Origin: Collinsella sp. TM10-22
Lineage (GTDB): Bacteria > Actinomycetota > Coriobacteriia > Coriobacteriales > Coriobacteriaceae
NCBI RefSeq assembly: GCF_003466125.1
Contig: NZ_QSOC01000002.1
Location: 1-64,000 of the forward strand
Direction: 5' to 3'
Length of the DNA: 64,000 nucleotides
Shown: positions 17,787-26,244 of the stretch, one piece after another
Position numbering within the stretch: the stretch's first letter is position 1
Layout: each line of letters starts with the position of its first letter
The notes under the pieces: generated by a model
Seen by the model: the letters and a program-made list of their open reading frames with translations, nothing else
Database searches by the model: none
Told to the model about the DNA's origin: nothing
Made by a program: the position numbers and the translations under genes

Positions 17787-17830
17787 TTAGTCGGGTTTTC
17801 CCTTGACTAACTCCGAACCCATAGTAACTT
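17787..17830 (+). promoter_or_regulatory. suf promoter region with TTAGTC-N12-GACTAA inverted repeat
   Basis: Perfect 6-bp half-sites TTAGTC (17787-17792) and GACTAA (17805-17810). The right half overlaps a -35-like TTGACT (17803-17808), with TAACTT 16 bp further on. The layout of an operator over a -35 box fits repression of sufC. The start codon is at 17895. Confidence 0.45.
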
Positions 17831-17894
17831 TATTCCGAGAAGATTCCTAGGGTTTAGTACACCTATGAGTACACCATATACAGAGAGGGACAGC

Positions 17895-18695
17895 ATGAGC
17901 GCAAATCCGCTGCTTTCCATCGAAGGTCTGACTGCCTCCGTGGACGAGAAGACCATCCTCCACAACGTCAACCTGCAAGTCGCCGCCGGCGAGACCCACG
18001 TGCTGATGGGCCCCAACGGCGCCGGCAAGTCCACCCTCGGCCACCTGGTCATGGGCGACCCCGTCTACACGGTCAACGACGGCCGTATCGTCTTTGACGG
18101 CCAGGACATCACCGAGCTCACCACCGACAAGCGCTCGCGCGCCGGCTTGTTCCTGAGCTTCCAAGCGCCGGTCGAGATCCCCGGCGTGCCGCTGTCGAGC
18201 TTTTTGCGCGCCAGCATCGCCGGCCGCCCCGGCCTGGAGATGAAGGGCAAGGAGTTCCGCCGCCGCGTGAAGGAGCTCGCGGCCGAGCTCAACATGGATA
18301 CCGCCTATCTCAACCGCGAGCTGGGCGTGGGCTTCTCGGGCGGCGAGAAGAAGAAGGTCGAGATGCTCCAGCTTCTGCTGCTGCAGCCCAAGCTCGCCAT
18401 CCTGGACGAGACCGACTCGGGCCTGGACGTCGACGCCCTGTCCACCGTCAGCCACGGCATGGACGCCTACCGCAAGAGCTGCGACGGCTCCATGCTCATC
18501 ATCACGCACAACACGCGCATCCTGGAGCACCTGGATGTCGATCGCGTCCACGTTATGGTCAAGGGCCACATCGTGCGCGAGGACGACGCCTCGCTCATCC
18601 CCTGGATCGACAAGAACGGCTTTGAAACCTTCGAGCGCGAGGCCGCCGAGCAGCGCGCCCAGGCCGAGGCCGCCGCTGCCGAGCAGCAGGCGTAA
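17895..18695 (+). CDS. sufC: SufC, ABC-type ATPase of the SufBCD Fe-S scaffold
   Basis: 266 residues from ATG 17895, chosen because GAGAGGGACAG lies just upstream (an in-frame ATG at 17865 lacks such a site). Walker A GPNGAGKST (about 40-48), ABC signature FSGGEKKK, Walker B LAILDETDSGLD and H-loop ITHNTRIL are intact. SufC hydrolyses ATP and binds SufB and SufD in the cytoplasm to drive Fe-S cluster assembly. First gene of sufCBDSU, 12 bp before sufB. The Ala/Glu/Gln-rich tail is a lineage feature. Confidence 0.95.
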   Translation: MSANPLLSIEGLTASVDEKTILHNVNLQVAAGETHVLMGPNGAGKSTLGHLVMGDPVYTVNDGRIVFDGQDITELTTDKRSRAGLFLSFQAPVEIPGVPLSSFLRASIAGRPGLEMKGKEFRRRVKELAAELNMDTAYLNRELGVGFSGGEKKKVEMLQLLLLQPKLAILDETDSGLDVDALSTVSHGMDAYRKSCDGSMLIITHNTRILEHLDVDRVHVMVKGHIVREDDASLIPWIDKNGFETFEREAAEQRAQAEAAAAEQQA

Positions 18696-18707
18696 GGGGG
18701 CGACGCA

Positions 18708-20120
18708 ATGACCAAGAACCGCACCGAGGTCGCGGACATTGACCGCAGCCTCTACGACTTCACCTATGGCGAGGAGGGATTCGAGCGTCTTGACGCCGGC
18801 ATCACGCCCGACATCGTGCGCGAGATCAGCGCCAAAAAGGACGAGCCGCAGTGGATGCTCGACCTGCGCCTCAAGTCCCTCGAGATCTTCAACCGCTTCC
18901 CGGATCCGACGTGGGGCCCCTCCATCGAGGGCCTGGACATGGACAACATCGTCACCTACGTCAAGCCCAACACCGATCAAAAGCACGACTGGGAGTCGGT
19001 GCCCGACGACATCAAGAACACCTTTGAGCGCCTGGGCATCCCCGAGGCCGAGCGCAGCTATCTGGCGGGCGTCGGCGCGCAGTACGACTCCGAGCTGGTC
19101 TACCACAACATGCAGGACACGGCGTCCAAGATGGGCATCGTCTACTCCGGCATCGAGGAGGCCCTGCACGATCCGCAGTGGGAGCCGCTCATCCACGAGA
19201 AGTTCATGACGCTCATCCCGCCCACCGACCACAAGTTTGCGGCCCTGCACGGCGCCGTGTGGTCGGGCGGCTCGTTTGTCTACGTGCCCAAGGGCACCAA
19301 GCTCGACTTTCCGCTGCAGAGCTACTTCCGCCTCAACGCCAAGGGCGCCGGCCAGTTTGAGCACACGCTCATCATCGTCGAAGACGACGCCGACCTGCAC
19401 TTTATCGAGGGCTGCTCCGCGCCCAAGTACAACGTGGCCAACCTCCACGCCGGCGCCGTCGAGCTCTTTGTGGGCAAGCGTGCGCACCTGCGCTACTCGA
19501 CCATCGAGAACTGGTCCAAGAATATGTACAACCTCAACACCAAGCGTGCGCGCGTGGACGAGGATGGCGACATCGAGTGGATCAGCGGCTCTTTCGGCAG
19601 CCACGTGGGCTACCTCTACCCCATGAGCGTGCTCAACGGCCGCCGCGCCCGCTCGAGCTTTACCGGCATCACCTTTGCCGGCGCCGGGCAGAACCTCGAC
19701 ACCGGCTGCAAGGTCGTGCTCAACGCCCCCGAGACCTCGGCGACCGTCGAGACCAAGGGCATCTCCAAGAGCGGCGGCATCCAGACGTTCCGCAGCTCTA
19801 TTGTGGCGACACCCAAGGCCGAGGGTTCCAAGGCAACCGTGAGCTGCCAGTCGCTGATGCTCGACGACCAGAGCCGCTCCGATACTATTCCGGCCATGGA
19901 CATCCGCGCCAAGAACGTCGACATCGGCCACGAGGCCACCATCGGCCGCATCGGCGACGACAAGGTGTTCTACCTGATGAGCCGCGGTATCTCGGAGGAA
20001 GAGGCCCGCACCATGATCGTCAACGGCTTTGCCAACCCGGTCTCCAAGGAGCTGCCGCTTGAGTACGCCGTCGAGATGAACAACCTGATCAAGCTCGAGA
20101 TGGAAGGAGCGATCGGATAA
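18708..20120 (+). CDS. sufB: SufB, Fe-S cluster scaffold subunit
   Basis: 470 residues from ATG 18708 behind AAGGGGG. The family is clear: VYVPKGTKLDFPLQSYFR, GCSAPKYNVANLHAGAVEL, WISGSFGSHVGYLYPMSVL, CQSLMLDDQSRSDTIPAM and FYLMSRGISEEEARTMIVNGF. SufB is the main scaffold, receiving sulfur from SufS/SufU and building the cluster with SufC and SufD. Length is normal. Its stop overlaps the start of sufD by one base, which points to coupled translation. Confidence 0.96.
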   Translation: MTKNRTEVADIDRSLYDFTYGEEGFERLDAGITPDIVREISAKKDEPQWMLDLRLKSLEIFNRFPDPTWGPSIEGLDMDNIVTYVKPNTDQKHDWESVPDDIKNTFERLGIPEAERSYLAGVGAQYDSELVYHNMQDTASKMGIVYSGIEEALHDPQWEPLIHEKFMTLIPPTDHKFAALHGAVWSGGSFVYVPKGTKLDFPLQSYFRLNAKGAGQFEHTLIIVEDDADLHFIEGCSAPKYNVANLHAGAVELFVGKRAHLRYSTIENWSKNMYNLNTKRARVDEDGDIEWISGSFGSHVGYLYPMSVLNGRRARSSFTGITFAGAGQNLDTGCKVVLNAPETSATVETKGISKSGGIQTFRSSIVATPKAEGSKATVSCQSLMLDDQSRSDTIPAMDIRAKNVDIGHEATIGRIGDDKVFYLMSRGISEEEARTMIVNGFANPVSKELPLEYAVEMNNLIKLEMEGAIG

Positions 20121-21391
20121 TGAAACAGACCACCAACACCGCTGCTACCGCCCTTGAGCAGGTCAATGCGATGCCGGCTGCCACTTGGGGTTGGCTCAAG
20201 ATGAACCAGACCAAACTCGAGCTCTCTGACGAGCTTGCCGCCGCTCCCGCCGAGACCATTGAGGTCGAGGGCTTGGACGAGCAGTTTGCTGGCGTGGCAG
20301 ACGCGTTCGACGCCGCCATGGACGCCATGGCCGAGCGCTTCCCCGAGCGCCGCGCCTCCGCCCCGGGTGATGCCGCCGACCGCGCCCGCATCACGCCCGA
20401 GACCGAGCTCGACGTGCCCACCACCTCCGTCTACCAGGCCGGTGCCATTAAGCTGGAGGAGGAGCTCTCCCCCGCTGAGGCCTTCGAGACTGGCATGGGC
20501 GAGGCTGCCTACACCTACCTGGCCGACCACGCCACCAAGCGCGTCGTCATCGATGTGCCCGCATACAAGCACGCCACGGTTACCGTGCGCGTGAGCGGTG
20601 TCGATGCAGCCGCGGCCATCGCCGCCATCGACGTCGTCGCCCGTCCCCAGTCGACGCTCGACCTGCAGATCGCCCTGGACTCCCCCGTTGCCGGCGAGGG
20701 CGTCGTGGGTTCTGTGCTACGCGTGTGCGCCCACGAGTACGCCACCGTCAACGTGGCCTGCACGCAGACGCTCGACGATAGCTGGATCGCGCTCGACGAC
20801 ACCGGCCTGTTCCTGGACGAGGGCGCGCGCGTCAACGTGCAGCACACCGTTCTGGGTGCTGGCGCCAGCGCCACCGGCCTTGCCGGCGACCTGCTGGGCG
20901 ATACCGCCAAGGTCACCATCGATACCGATTACCTGGGCGCCCGCGATCAGGTGCGCGATTTTAACTACGAGCTGCGCCACCGCGGTCGCAAGACCGAGTG
21001 CGAGATCGACGCCAACGGCGTGCTGACCGGCACGTCCAAGAAGGTCTACCGCGGCACCATCGACCTCGTGCACGGCTGCAAGGGTGCAACCGGCACCGAG
21101 CGCGAAACGGTGCTTTTGGCCAACAAGGGCGTCGACAACAAGACCGTTCCCGTCATCCTCTGCGACGAGGACGACGTCGCCGGTAATCACGGCGCTACCA
21201 TCGGTCACGTCCGCGACGAGCAGCTGTTCTACCTCGCCTGCCGCGGCCTTGACCAAAACGCCGCCGAGGACCTGTTCATCCGCGCCAAGCTGGAGGACGC
21301 CGTGCTTTCTGCCACCGACGAGCGCGCCCGCGCCGCCGTCGTCCGCCTGGGCAACAACCTGATCGACAACTTTGAGGAGGAGCTCGCATGA
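20120..21391 (+). CDS. sufD: SufD, Fe-S scaffold partner
   Basis: 423 residues. The N-terminal ~200 residues are divergent and acidic/Ala-rich; the C-terminal beta-helix core is typical (KVYRGTIDLVHGCKGATGTE, GNHGATIGHVRDEQLFYLACRGL). SufD pairs with SufB and SufC and takes part in iron entry in studied systems. Its ATG overlaps sufB and its 3' end overlaps sufS by 4 bp, so it sits in a tightly coupled operon. Confidence 0.93.
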   Translation: MKQTTNTAATALEQVNAMPAATWGWLKMNQTKLELSDELAAAPAETIEVEGLDEQFAGVADAFDAAMDAMAERFPERRASAPGDAADRARITPETELDVPTTSVYQAGAIKLEEELSPAEAFETGMGEAAYTYLADHATKRVVIDVPAYKHATVTVRVSGVDAAAAIAAIDVVARPQSTLDLQIALDSPVAGEGVVGSVLRVCAHEYATVNVACTQTLDDSWIALDDTGLFLDEGARVNVQHTVLGAGASATGLAGDLLGDTAKVTIDTDYLGARDQVRDFNYELRHRGRKTECEIDANGVLTGTSKKVYRGTIDLVHGCKGATGTERETVLLANKGVDNKTVPVILCDEDDVAGNHGATIGHVRDEQLFYLACRGLDQNAAEDLFIRAKLEDAVLSATDERARAAVVRLGNNLIDNFEEELA

Positions 21392-22713
21392 TCGACACCG
21401 AGCACGTTAAATGCGATACCTGTACTGCCGCCGAGCCCATGGAGCTCGACGCCAGCGACGAGGCTTCGCGCGGCTGGCCCACTGTGGACATCGAGACCAA
21501 CCCCTACAAGGGCCAGTTCCCGCTGTTCCAGCAGCACCCCGAAATCGCCTTCCTCGATAGCGCCGCCACCGCGCAGCGCCCTGCCTGTGTGCTCGACGCC
21601 GAACGCGACTTCTATCAGCGCATGAACGCCAATCCCCTGCGCGGACTGTACTCGCTTTCCGTCGAGGCCACCGACGCCATCGCAAAGGTGCGCCAGCAGA
21701 TCGCCGACCTCATCGGCGCCGCCCAGGCCAACGAGGTCGTCTTCACCCGCAACACGAGCGAGTCGCTCAACCTGGTCGCCAAGAGCTTTGCGCCCACGGT
21801 CCTCGAACCGGGCGACGAGGTCGTCATCACTATCATGGAGCACCACTCCAACCTGATTCCGTGGCAGCAGGTCTGCCGCGAGACCGGCTCCAAGCTCGTC
21901 TACCTCTACCCCACCAAGACCGGCCAGCTCACCACCGAGGAGGTTCTTGCCAAGGTGGGTCCCAAGACCAAGATCCTGGCCGTGGGTCAGGTCTCTAACG
22001 TGCTGGGCGTCGAGAACCCGGTCAAGAACCTTGGCAAGCTCGTGCACAAGTACGGCGGCTATCTGGTTGTCGACGGCGCGCAGTCGCTGCCGCACATGCC
22101 GGTCGATGTGGCCGACCTGGGCGCCGACTTCTTTGCCTTTAGCGCGCACAAGGCCATGGGCCCCATGGGCATTGGCGTGCTGTGGGGCAAGATGGACCTG
22201 CTCAACGCCATGCCGCCCATGCTGACCGGCGGCGAGATGATCGATTCGGTCACCGAGCAGGACGCCGTCTGGGCGCCCGTCCCCGAGAAGTTCGAGGCCG
22301 GCACGCAGGACGCCGCCGGCATCTTTGCCACAGGCGCCGCCCTCGACTACCTCGTCAACACGGTGGGCTACGAAAACATCCAGGCACGCGAGCGGGCACT
22401 CGTGCACTACCTGATGGGCGAGCTCATGCAGCTCGACTTTGTCCAGATCATCGGATCCATCTATTGGGACAACCATCACGGCGTCGTGAGCTTTAACGTC
22501 CGCGGCATCCACCCGCACGACGTCGCGAGCATCATGGACATGGACGGCGTCTGCATCCGCGCCGGTCACCACTGCGCGCAGCCGCTGCTCACCTGGCTGG
22601 GCGTCGAGAACCTCGCCTGCTGCCGCGCCAGCGTGGCCTTCTACAACGACAAGGCCGACATCGACAAGTTCATCGCCGGTCTGCATCACGTTTGGAGCAC
22701 GTTCAATGGGTAA
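21388..22713 (+). CDS. sufS: SufS, PLP cysteine desulfurase
   Basis: 441 residues. PLP-binding Lys lies in FAFSAHKAMGPMG; the persulfide Cys is in CIRAGHHCAQPLL; substrate motifs FTRNTSESLN and EHHSNLIPWQ are present. It removes sulfur from cysteine and passes it to SufU. An N-terminal extension of about 40 residues before the fold includes two cysteines (VKCDTCTAAEP), not usual for SufS. Overlaps sufD by 4 bp and sufU by 8 bp. Confidence 0.95.
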   Translation: MIDTEHVKCDTCTAAEPMELDASDEASRGWPTVDIETNPYKGQFPLFQQHPEIAFLDSAATAQRPACVLDAERDFYQRMNANPLRGLYSLSVEATDAIAKVRQQIADLIGAAQANEVVFTRNTSESLNLVAKSFAPTVLEPGDEVVITIMEHHSNLIPWQQVCRETGSKLVYLYPTKTGQLTTEEVLAKVGPKTKILAVGQVSNVLGVENPVKNLGKLVHKYGGYLVVDGAQSLPHMPVDVADLGADFFAFSAHKAMGPMGIGVLWGKMDLLNAMPPMLTGGEMIDSVTEQDAVWAPVPEKFEAGTQDAAGIFATGAALDYLVNTVGYENIQARERALVHYLMGELMQLDFVQIIGSIYWDNHHGVVSFNVRGIHPHDVASIMDMDGVCIRAGHHCAQPLLTWLGVENLACCRASVAFYNDKADIDKFIAGLHHVWSTFNG

Positions 22714-23140
22714 TCTGTACACCTCTACCACATTTATGGAGCACAACTCGCACCCCGACTATAAGTACGAGATGGATGCCCCCACGCACGAGCACGACGG
22801 CATCAACCCCAGCTGCGGAGACGAGCTCACCTTGCAGCTGCGCGTCGAGAACGACGTGATCGAGGAGGCCTCGTTTACCGGTCACGGCTGCGCCATCAGT
22901 CAGGCCAGCGCCGACATCATGGCCGACCTCATCACCGGCGAGACCGTTGAGGAGGCTCGCCGCCTGGCAGAGCTCTTCCTCGCCATGATTCGCGGCGAGC
23001 AGCTCTCCGAGGAGGACCTGGAAGACCTGGACGAGGCCGCCCAGCTCCAGGACATCTCGCACATGCCTGCCCGCGTCAAATGTGCCGAGCTCGCCTGGCG
23101 CACCCTCGACGGCATGCTCACGGGACAAAATAATCAGTAG
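22706..23140 (+). CDS. sufU: SufU, zinc-dependent sulfurtransferase of the SUF system
   Basis: 144 residues. Three Cys of the SufU/IscU family are in NPSCGDEL (Cys37), GHGCAISQAS and RVKCAELAW, with the usual insertion between the second and third that marks SufU rather than IscU. In Gram-positives SufU accepts persulfide from SufS and passes it to SufB. Its start lies inside the end of sufS. Its stop codon sits within a 29-bp palindrome (23122-23150), so an operator- or terminator-like element is built into the last codons. Confidence 0.94.
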   Translation: MGNLYTSTTFMEHNSHPDYKYEMDAPTHEHDGINPSCGDELTLQLRVENDVIEEASFTGHGCAISQASADIMADLITGETVEEARRLAELFLAMIRGEQLSEEDLEDLDEAAQLQDISHMPARVKCAELAWRTLDGMLTGQNNQ

Positions 23141-23160
23141 TATTTGTCCCAAATCTTAAG
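23122..23160. promoter_or_regulatory. Third 29-bp palindrome, spanning the sufU stop codon
   Basis: GGGACAA-N15-TTGTCCC at 23122-23150, the same length and centre (CAG) as the two in the rrf2-sufC gap. It is followed by AAATCTTAAG, which also follows the 17692 copy, making an 18-base shared stretch. AAATCTTAAG occurs again at 17215-17224 just after rrf2. A hairpin with 8-bp arms is possible, but there is no U tract directly after it. Confidence 0.55.
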
Positions 23161-23168
23161 AATTATGT

Positions 23169-23201
23169 TGGCCGAATCGCATGACAAGAGTGATTCGGCC
23201 A
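23169..23201. terminator. Hairpin between convergent sufU and transposase genes
   Basis: 10-bp perfect arms (TGGCCGAATC / GATTCGGCCA) around a 13-nt loop in the 65-bp gap between two convergent genes; probably a bidirectional terminator, though U tracts are weak. Confidence 0.55.
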
Positions 23202-23205
23202 TTGT

Positions 23206-24006
23206 CTATTCCGAGCCCTCAGCCTGAGCCTTCACCCGAGCATAAGCGCGCACGATACGAGAGACGGTACTCTTGCTGATTCCCGTATAGCGTTCAATCT
23301 CGCGCACCGTGTAGCCGCCATCGTGCAGGACGAAAATGATTCCGTCTCGACGCGACGGTGCTACGGTCTTGAGTTCGTTGAGCGGCACGCCCAGGCGCTT
23401 CGCCATCTTGTCGGCAAACGCACGCCGCTCCCACTCCGTCTCATCCATATCGTGAATCACCGGATCGGAACCATCGGGCGTCGACAGAGAATAATCAAGA
23501 AACCCCTTGGCAGACTCAAAGAGCTCGAGCACACAAGAAGGGTCGGAAAATCCTCTCGTCATATCGTTGTCATACGCTCGCAGATACTCGGCAAAGCTGC
23601 TCCACGGATAGCGCTCGATCAGGGCGATACCCGCCTCCTGCGGATTAGCATGAACATAGCGAATCGCGGCCATTAGATGACGGTCGGTATCGAGCGAGCG
23701 CCGGTCAAAACGGTTCTGGAACAGATGGCCCGTTCGCCCCGTGCGTTTATTGAACCGCCGCGCGTACGTCAAAAGCAGCCGGTGCATCGCCGCGCTCATC
23801 GCGTCCTCGTAATCTGCAAGCACAAGATGCACGTGATTGCCCATAAGGCACCAGGCGATAACCGTCACGCCCGCCTCGCGGCAGCAGTCGCGCATCAGTT
23901 CCAAAAACTCCCACCGGTCTTCGTCGCCCTCAAAGATGAGCTGCTTGCCCGTACCGCGGGCACAGACATGGTAAAAGCCGGTAACCGTTCTCCAAACGCG
24001 CTGCAT
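23206..24006 (-). CDS. REP-associated tyrosine transposase (RAYT, IS200-like HUH family)
   Basis: 266 residues from ATG 24006, chosen for GAAGGGAG upstream; the open frame extends further without family sequence. HUH motif in CLMGNHVHLVL, Arg/Phe-rich GHLFQNRFDRRSL and AIRYVHANPQEAG are typical of TnpA_REP proteins. These are single-copy, domesticated-looking relatives of IS200/IS605 transposases linked to REP palindromes. The C-terminus adds a helix-turn-helix (GYTVREIERYTGISKSTVSRIV), a feature of one RAYT subgroup. It lies next to the 29-bp palindrome at the end of suf, which could be its substrate. Confidence 0.85.
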   Translation of the reverse strand: MQRVWRTVTGFYHVCARGTGKQLIFEGDEDRWEFLELMRDCCREAGVTVIAWCLMGNHVHLVLADYEDAMSAAMHRLLLTYARRFNKRTGRTGHLFQNRFDRRSLDTDRHLMAAIRYVHANPQEAGIALIERYPWSSFAEYLRAYDNDMTRGFSDPSCVLELFESAKGFLDYSLSTPDGSDPVIHDMDETEWERRAFADKMAKRLGVPLNELKTVAPSRRDGIIFVLHDGGYTVREIERYTGISKSTVSRIVRAYARVKAQAEGSE

Positions 24007-24409
24007 GGCGCTCCCTTCGCCGGGATCTGCTTGCCATCTAATACAGCACGATTGAAGCGTGCCATCAAAACATCCACGCAAAACAATAGACTCGCGCGGC
24101 CAAAGGCGGTAAATAGGCGGCGAACGGCACCGTTGCAACAGGTCAGCCCCCGCAACGCATACAAGAGCTGACCAAAAGCTTGCCCAAGACGAACCCCCTC
24201 TACGGAAGTTCGCGACCACAGAACATAGAGTTAAACCGTTTCAATTAAAACTTCCGGACTTCTCGCTACGAAAACTGAGCCGTTCGCCGAATATTCCGTG
24301 CATTTCGCGGTATTATAGGGGCTGCATGTCATGTCCCTTTCGAAGGGTCGCCCGGCAATCGCCAGCCACGACCCCCAGACGGGACGCCAACACGATAGAG
24401 AGGAGAGGC
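24007..24409 (+). promoter_or_regulatory. Intergenic region with candidate promoter for the GGGtGRT operon
   Basis: No gene seen in this 400-bp gap. A -10-like TATTAT at 24311-24316 precedes a ~85-nt leader, then GAGAGGAGAGG before the ATG at 24410. The leader holds a CTTTCGAAGGG-type short hairpin. The rest has no obvious structure. Confidence 0.4.
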
Positions 24410-25144
24410 ATGCAGTACTCACAGGAAGTGGAGAACATGTGCCCCGTTGCCAAGGGTGCATACCACGGCCCCGCACCCATCCCCGAGGAGGGCAAGTGGG
24501 TCCAGGCTAAGGAGATTTCCGACATCTCCGGTCTTACGCACGGTGTGGGTTGGTGCGCACCTCAGCAGGGCGCCTGCAAGCTCACGCTGAACGTCAAGGA
24601 CGGCATCATCGAGGAGGCCCTCGTTGAGACCATCGGCTGCTCGGGCATGACCCACTCTGCCGCCATGGCTTCCGAGATCCTTCCCGGTAAGACCATCCTC
24701 GAGGCCCTCAACACCGACCTCGTCTGCGACGCCATCAACGTTGCTATGCGCGAGATTTTCTTGCAGATCGTTTACGGCCGCAGCCAGACCGCGTTCTCCG
24801 AGGGCGGCCTGCCCGTGGGCGCCTCCCTCGACGACCTCGGCAAGGGCCTTCGCTCTCAGGTCGGCACCATGTTCGGCACCAAGGCAAAGGGCGCTCGTTA
24901 CCTCGAGCTCGCTCAGGGCTACGTCACCCGCATGGCTCTCAACGACAAGAACGAGATCATCGCATTCGAGTTCCTGAACCTCGGCAAGTTCACCGACGCC
25001 GTCAAGGCCGGCAAGACCCCCGAGGAGGCCATCGCTGGCGCTATGGGCCACTATGGTCAGTGGGAGAACGCTGCCAAGTACATCGACCCGCGCACCGACG
25101 AGGAGACTCACTCCGTCGCCAGCGTGTTCCCGGTTCACGAGTAG
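24410..25144 (+). CDS. NifU-like Fe-S scaffold-family protein, partner of GGGtGRT protein
   Basis: 244 residues from ATG 24410 (AGGAGAGG upstream; the frame is open earlier without support). Conserved Cys are in ENMCPVAKG, VGWCAPQQGACKL and ETIGCSGMTHSAAMASEIL; the last resembles the NifU_N/IscU cluster-binding region. Databases usually name such genes iron-sulfur cluster assembly scaffold proteins. It differs from SufU by its length and extra Cys, and is paired with the GGGtGRT gene 18 bp downstream. Function unproven; it may serve a dedicated cluster or metal centre. Confidence 0.75.
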   Translation: MQYSQEVENMCPVAKGAYHGPAPIPEEGKWVQAKEISDISGLTHGVGWCAPQQGACKLTLNVKDGIIEEALVETIGCSGMTHSAAMASEILPGKTILEALNTDLVCDAINVAMREIFLQIVYGRSQTAFSEGGLPVGASLDDLGKGLRSQVGTMFGTKAKGARYLELAQGYVTRMALNDKNEIIAFEFLNLGKFTDAVKAGKTPEEAIAGAMGHYGQWENAAKYIDPRTDEETHSVASVFPVHE

Positions 25145-25162
25145 AAAGGGAGGGAAATAACT

Positions 25163-26167
25163 ATGACTGTTACGTTCGAAGGTTACGAGCGCCGCGCTGA
25201 CAAGATCAACAAGTGCCTCGCCGACAACGGCATCGCCTCCCTCGAGGAAGCTCTGCAGATCTGCACCGACAAGGGCTTCAACCCGCGTGAGATCGTCAAC
25301 AACACCCAGTCCATCGCCTTCCAGAACGCCGAGTGGGCTTACACCCTCGGTTGCGCTCTCGCTGTCAAGCGTGGCGCCAAGTCCGCTTCTGAGGCTGCCG
25401 CCATCATCGGCGAGGGCATCCAGGCCTTCACCGTTCCCGGCTCCGTCGCCGAGGACCGCAAGGTCGGTCTGGGCCACGGCAACCTGGGCGCTATGCTGCT
25501 CTCCGACGACACCGAGTGCTTCGCCTTCCTGGCTGGCCACGAGTCCTTCGCTGCCGCTGAGGGCGCCATCGGCCTGGCTCTGAACGCCAACAAGGCTCGT
25601 AAGAAGCCGCTGCGCGTTATCCTGAACGGTCTGGGCAAGGACGCCGCCCAGATCATCGCCCGCATCAACGGCTTCACCTATGTGAAGACCCAGTTCGACT
25701 ACTACACGGGCGAGCTCAAGGTCGTCGAGACCATCCCCTACTCCGATGGTCCCCGCGCTGCCGTTAACTGCTACGGCTCCGACGACGTCCGTGAGGGCGT
25801 TGCCATCATGTGGCACGAGAACGTCGATATCTCGATCACCGGTAACTCCACCAACCCCACGCGCTTCCAGCACCCCGTCGCTGGCACCTACAAGAAGGAG
25901 CGCATCGAGGCTGGCAAGAAGTACTTCTCCGTCGCTTCTGGTGGCGGCACTGGCCGTACCCTGCACCCGGACAATATGGGCGCCGGCCCTGCCTCTTACG
26001 GCATGACCGACACCATGGGCCGTATGCACTCCGACGCCCAGTTCGCCGGTTCTTCCTCCGTGCCTGCGCACGTTGACATGATGGGTCTCATCGGTATGGG
26101 CAACAACCCCATGGTCGGTGCCACCGTCGCCTGCGCTGTCGCCGTCGAGGAGGCCCTCAAGGCCTAA
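25163..26167 (+). CDS. GGGtGRT protein (uncharacterised family)
   Basis: 334 residues from ATG 25163 behind GGGAGGG. The name-giving motif GGGTGRT lies near residue 260 (SVASGGGTGRTLHPDNMG). Other notable segments: LGHGNLGAMLLSDDTECFAFLAGHESFAAAEGA and MMGLIGMGNNPMVGATVACAVAVEEA. No membrane segment or signal. The family has no assigned reaction that I know of and is consistently found with a NifU-like partner, as here. Codon use is highly biased toward C-ending codons, like a strongly expressed gene. A strong terminator follows. Confidence 0.85.
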   Translation: MTVTFEGYERRADKINKCLADNGIASLEEALQICTDKGFNPREIVNNTQSIAFQNAEWAYTLGCALAVKRGAKSASEAAAIIGEGIQAFTVPGSVAEDRKVGLGHGNLGAMLLSDDTECFAFLAGHESFAAAEGAIGLALNANKARKKPLRVILNGLGKDAAQIIARINGFTYVKTQFDYYTGELKVVETIPYSDGPRAAVNCYGSDDVREGVAIMWHENVDISITGNSTNPTRFQHPVAGTYKKERIEAGKKYFSVASGGGTGRTLHPDNMGAGPASYGMTDTMGRMHSDAQFAGSSSVPAHVDMMGLIGMGNNPMVGATVACAVAVEEALKA

Positions 26168-26202
26168 TCGCGCCCGCGCGATGCTCATATAGTTGAGCTT
26201 TA

Positions 26203-26236
26203 GAGCCGCTACCCACCCGGGTAGCGGCTCTTTTTT
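26203..26236 (+). terminator. Terminator of the GGGtGRT operon
   Basis: 12-bp perfect stem (GAGCCGCTACCC / GGGTAGCGGCTC), 4-nt loop, then six T. A textbook intrinsic terminator 36 bp after the stop codon. Confidence 0.95.
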
Positions 26237-26244
26237 CTTCCAGA

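Noticed and set aside
17847..19931. Long open frame (694 codons) antisense to sufC and sufB
   Set aside because: Composition is Val/Gly/Asp/Leu-rich without domains, typical of the antisense frame of GC-rich genes; suf genes on the other strand are certain.
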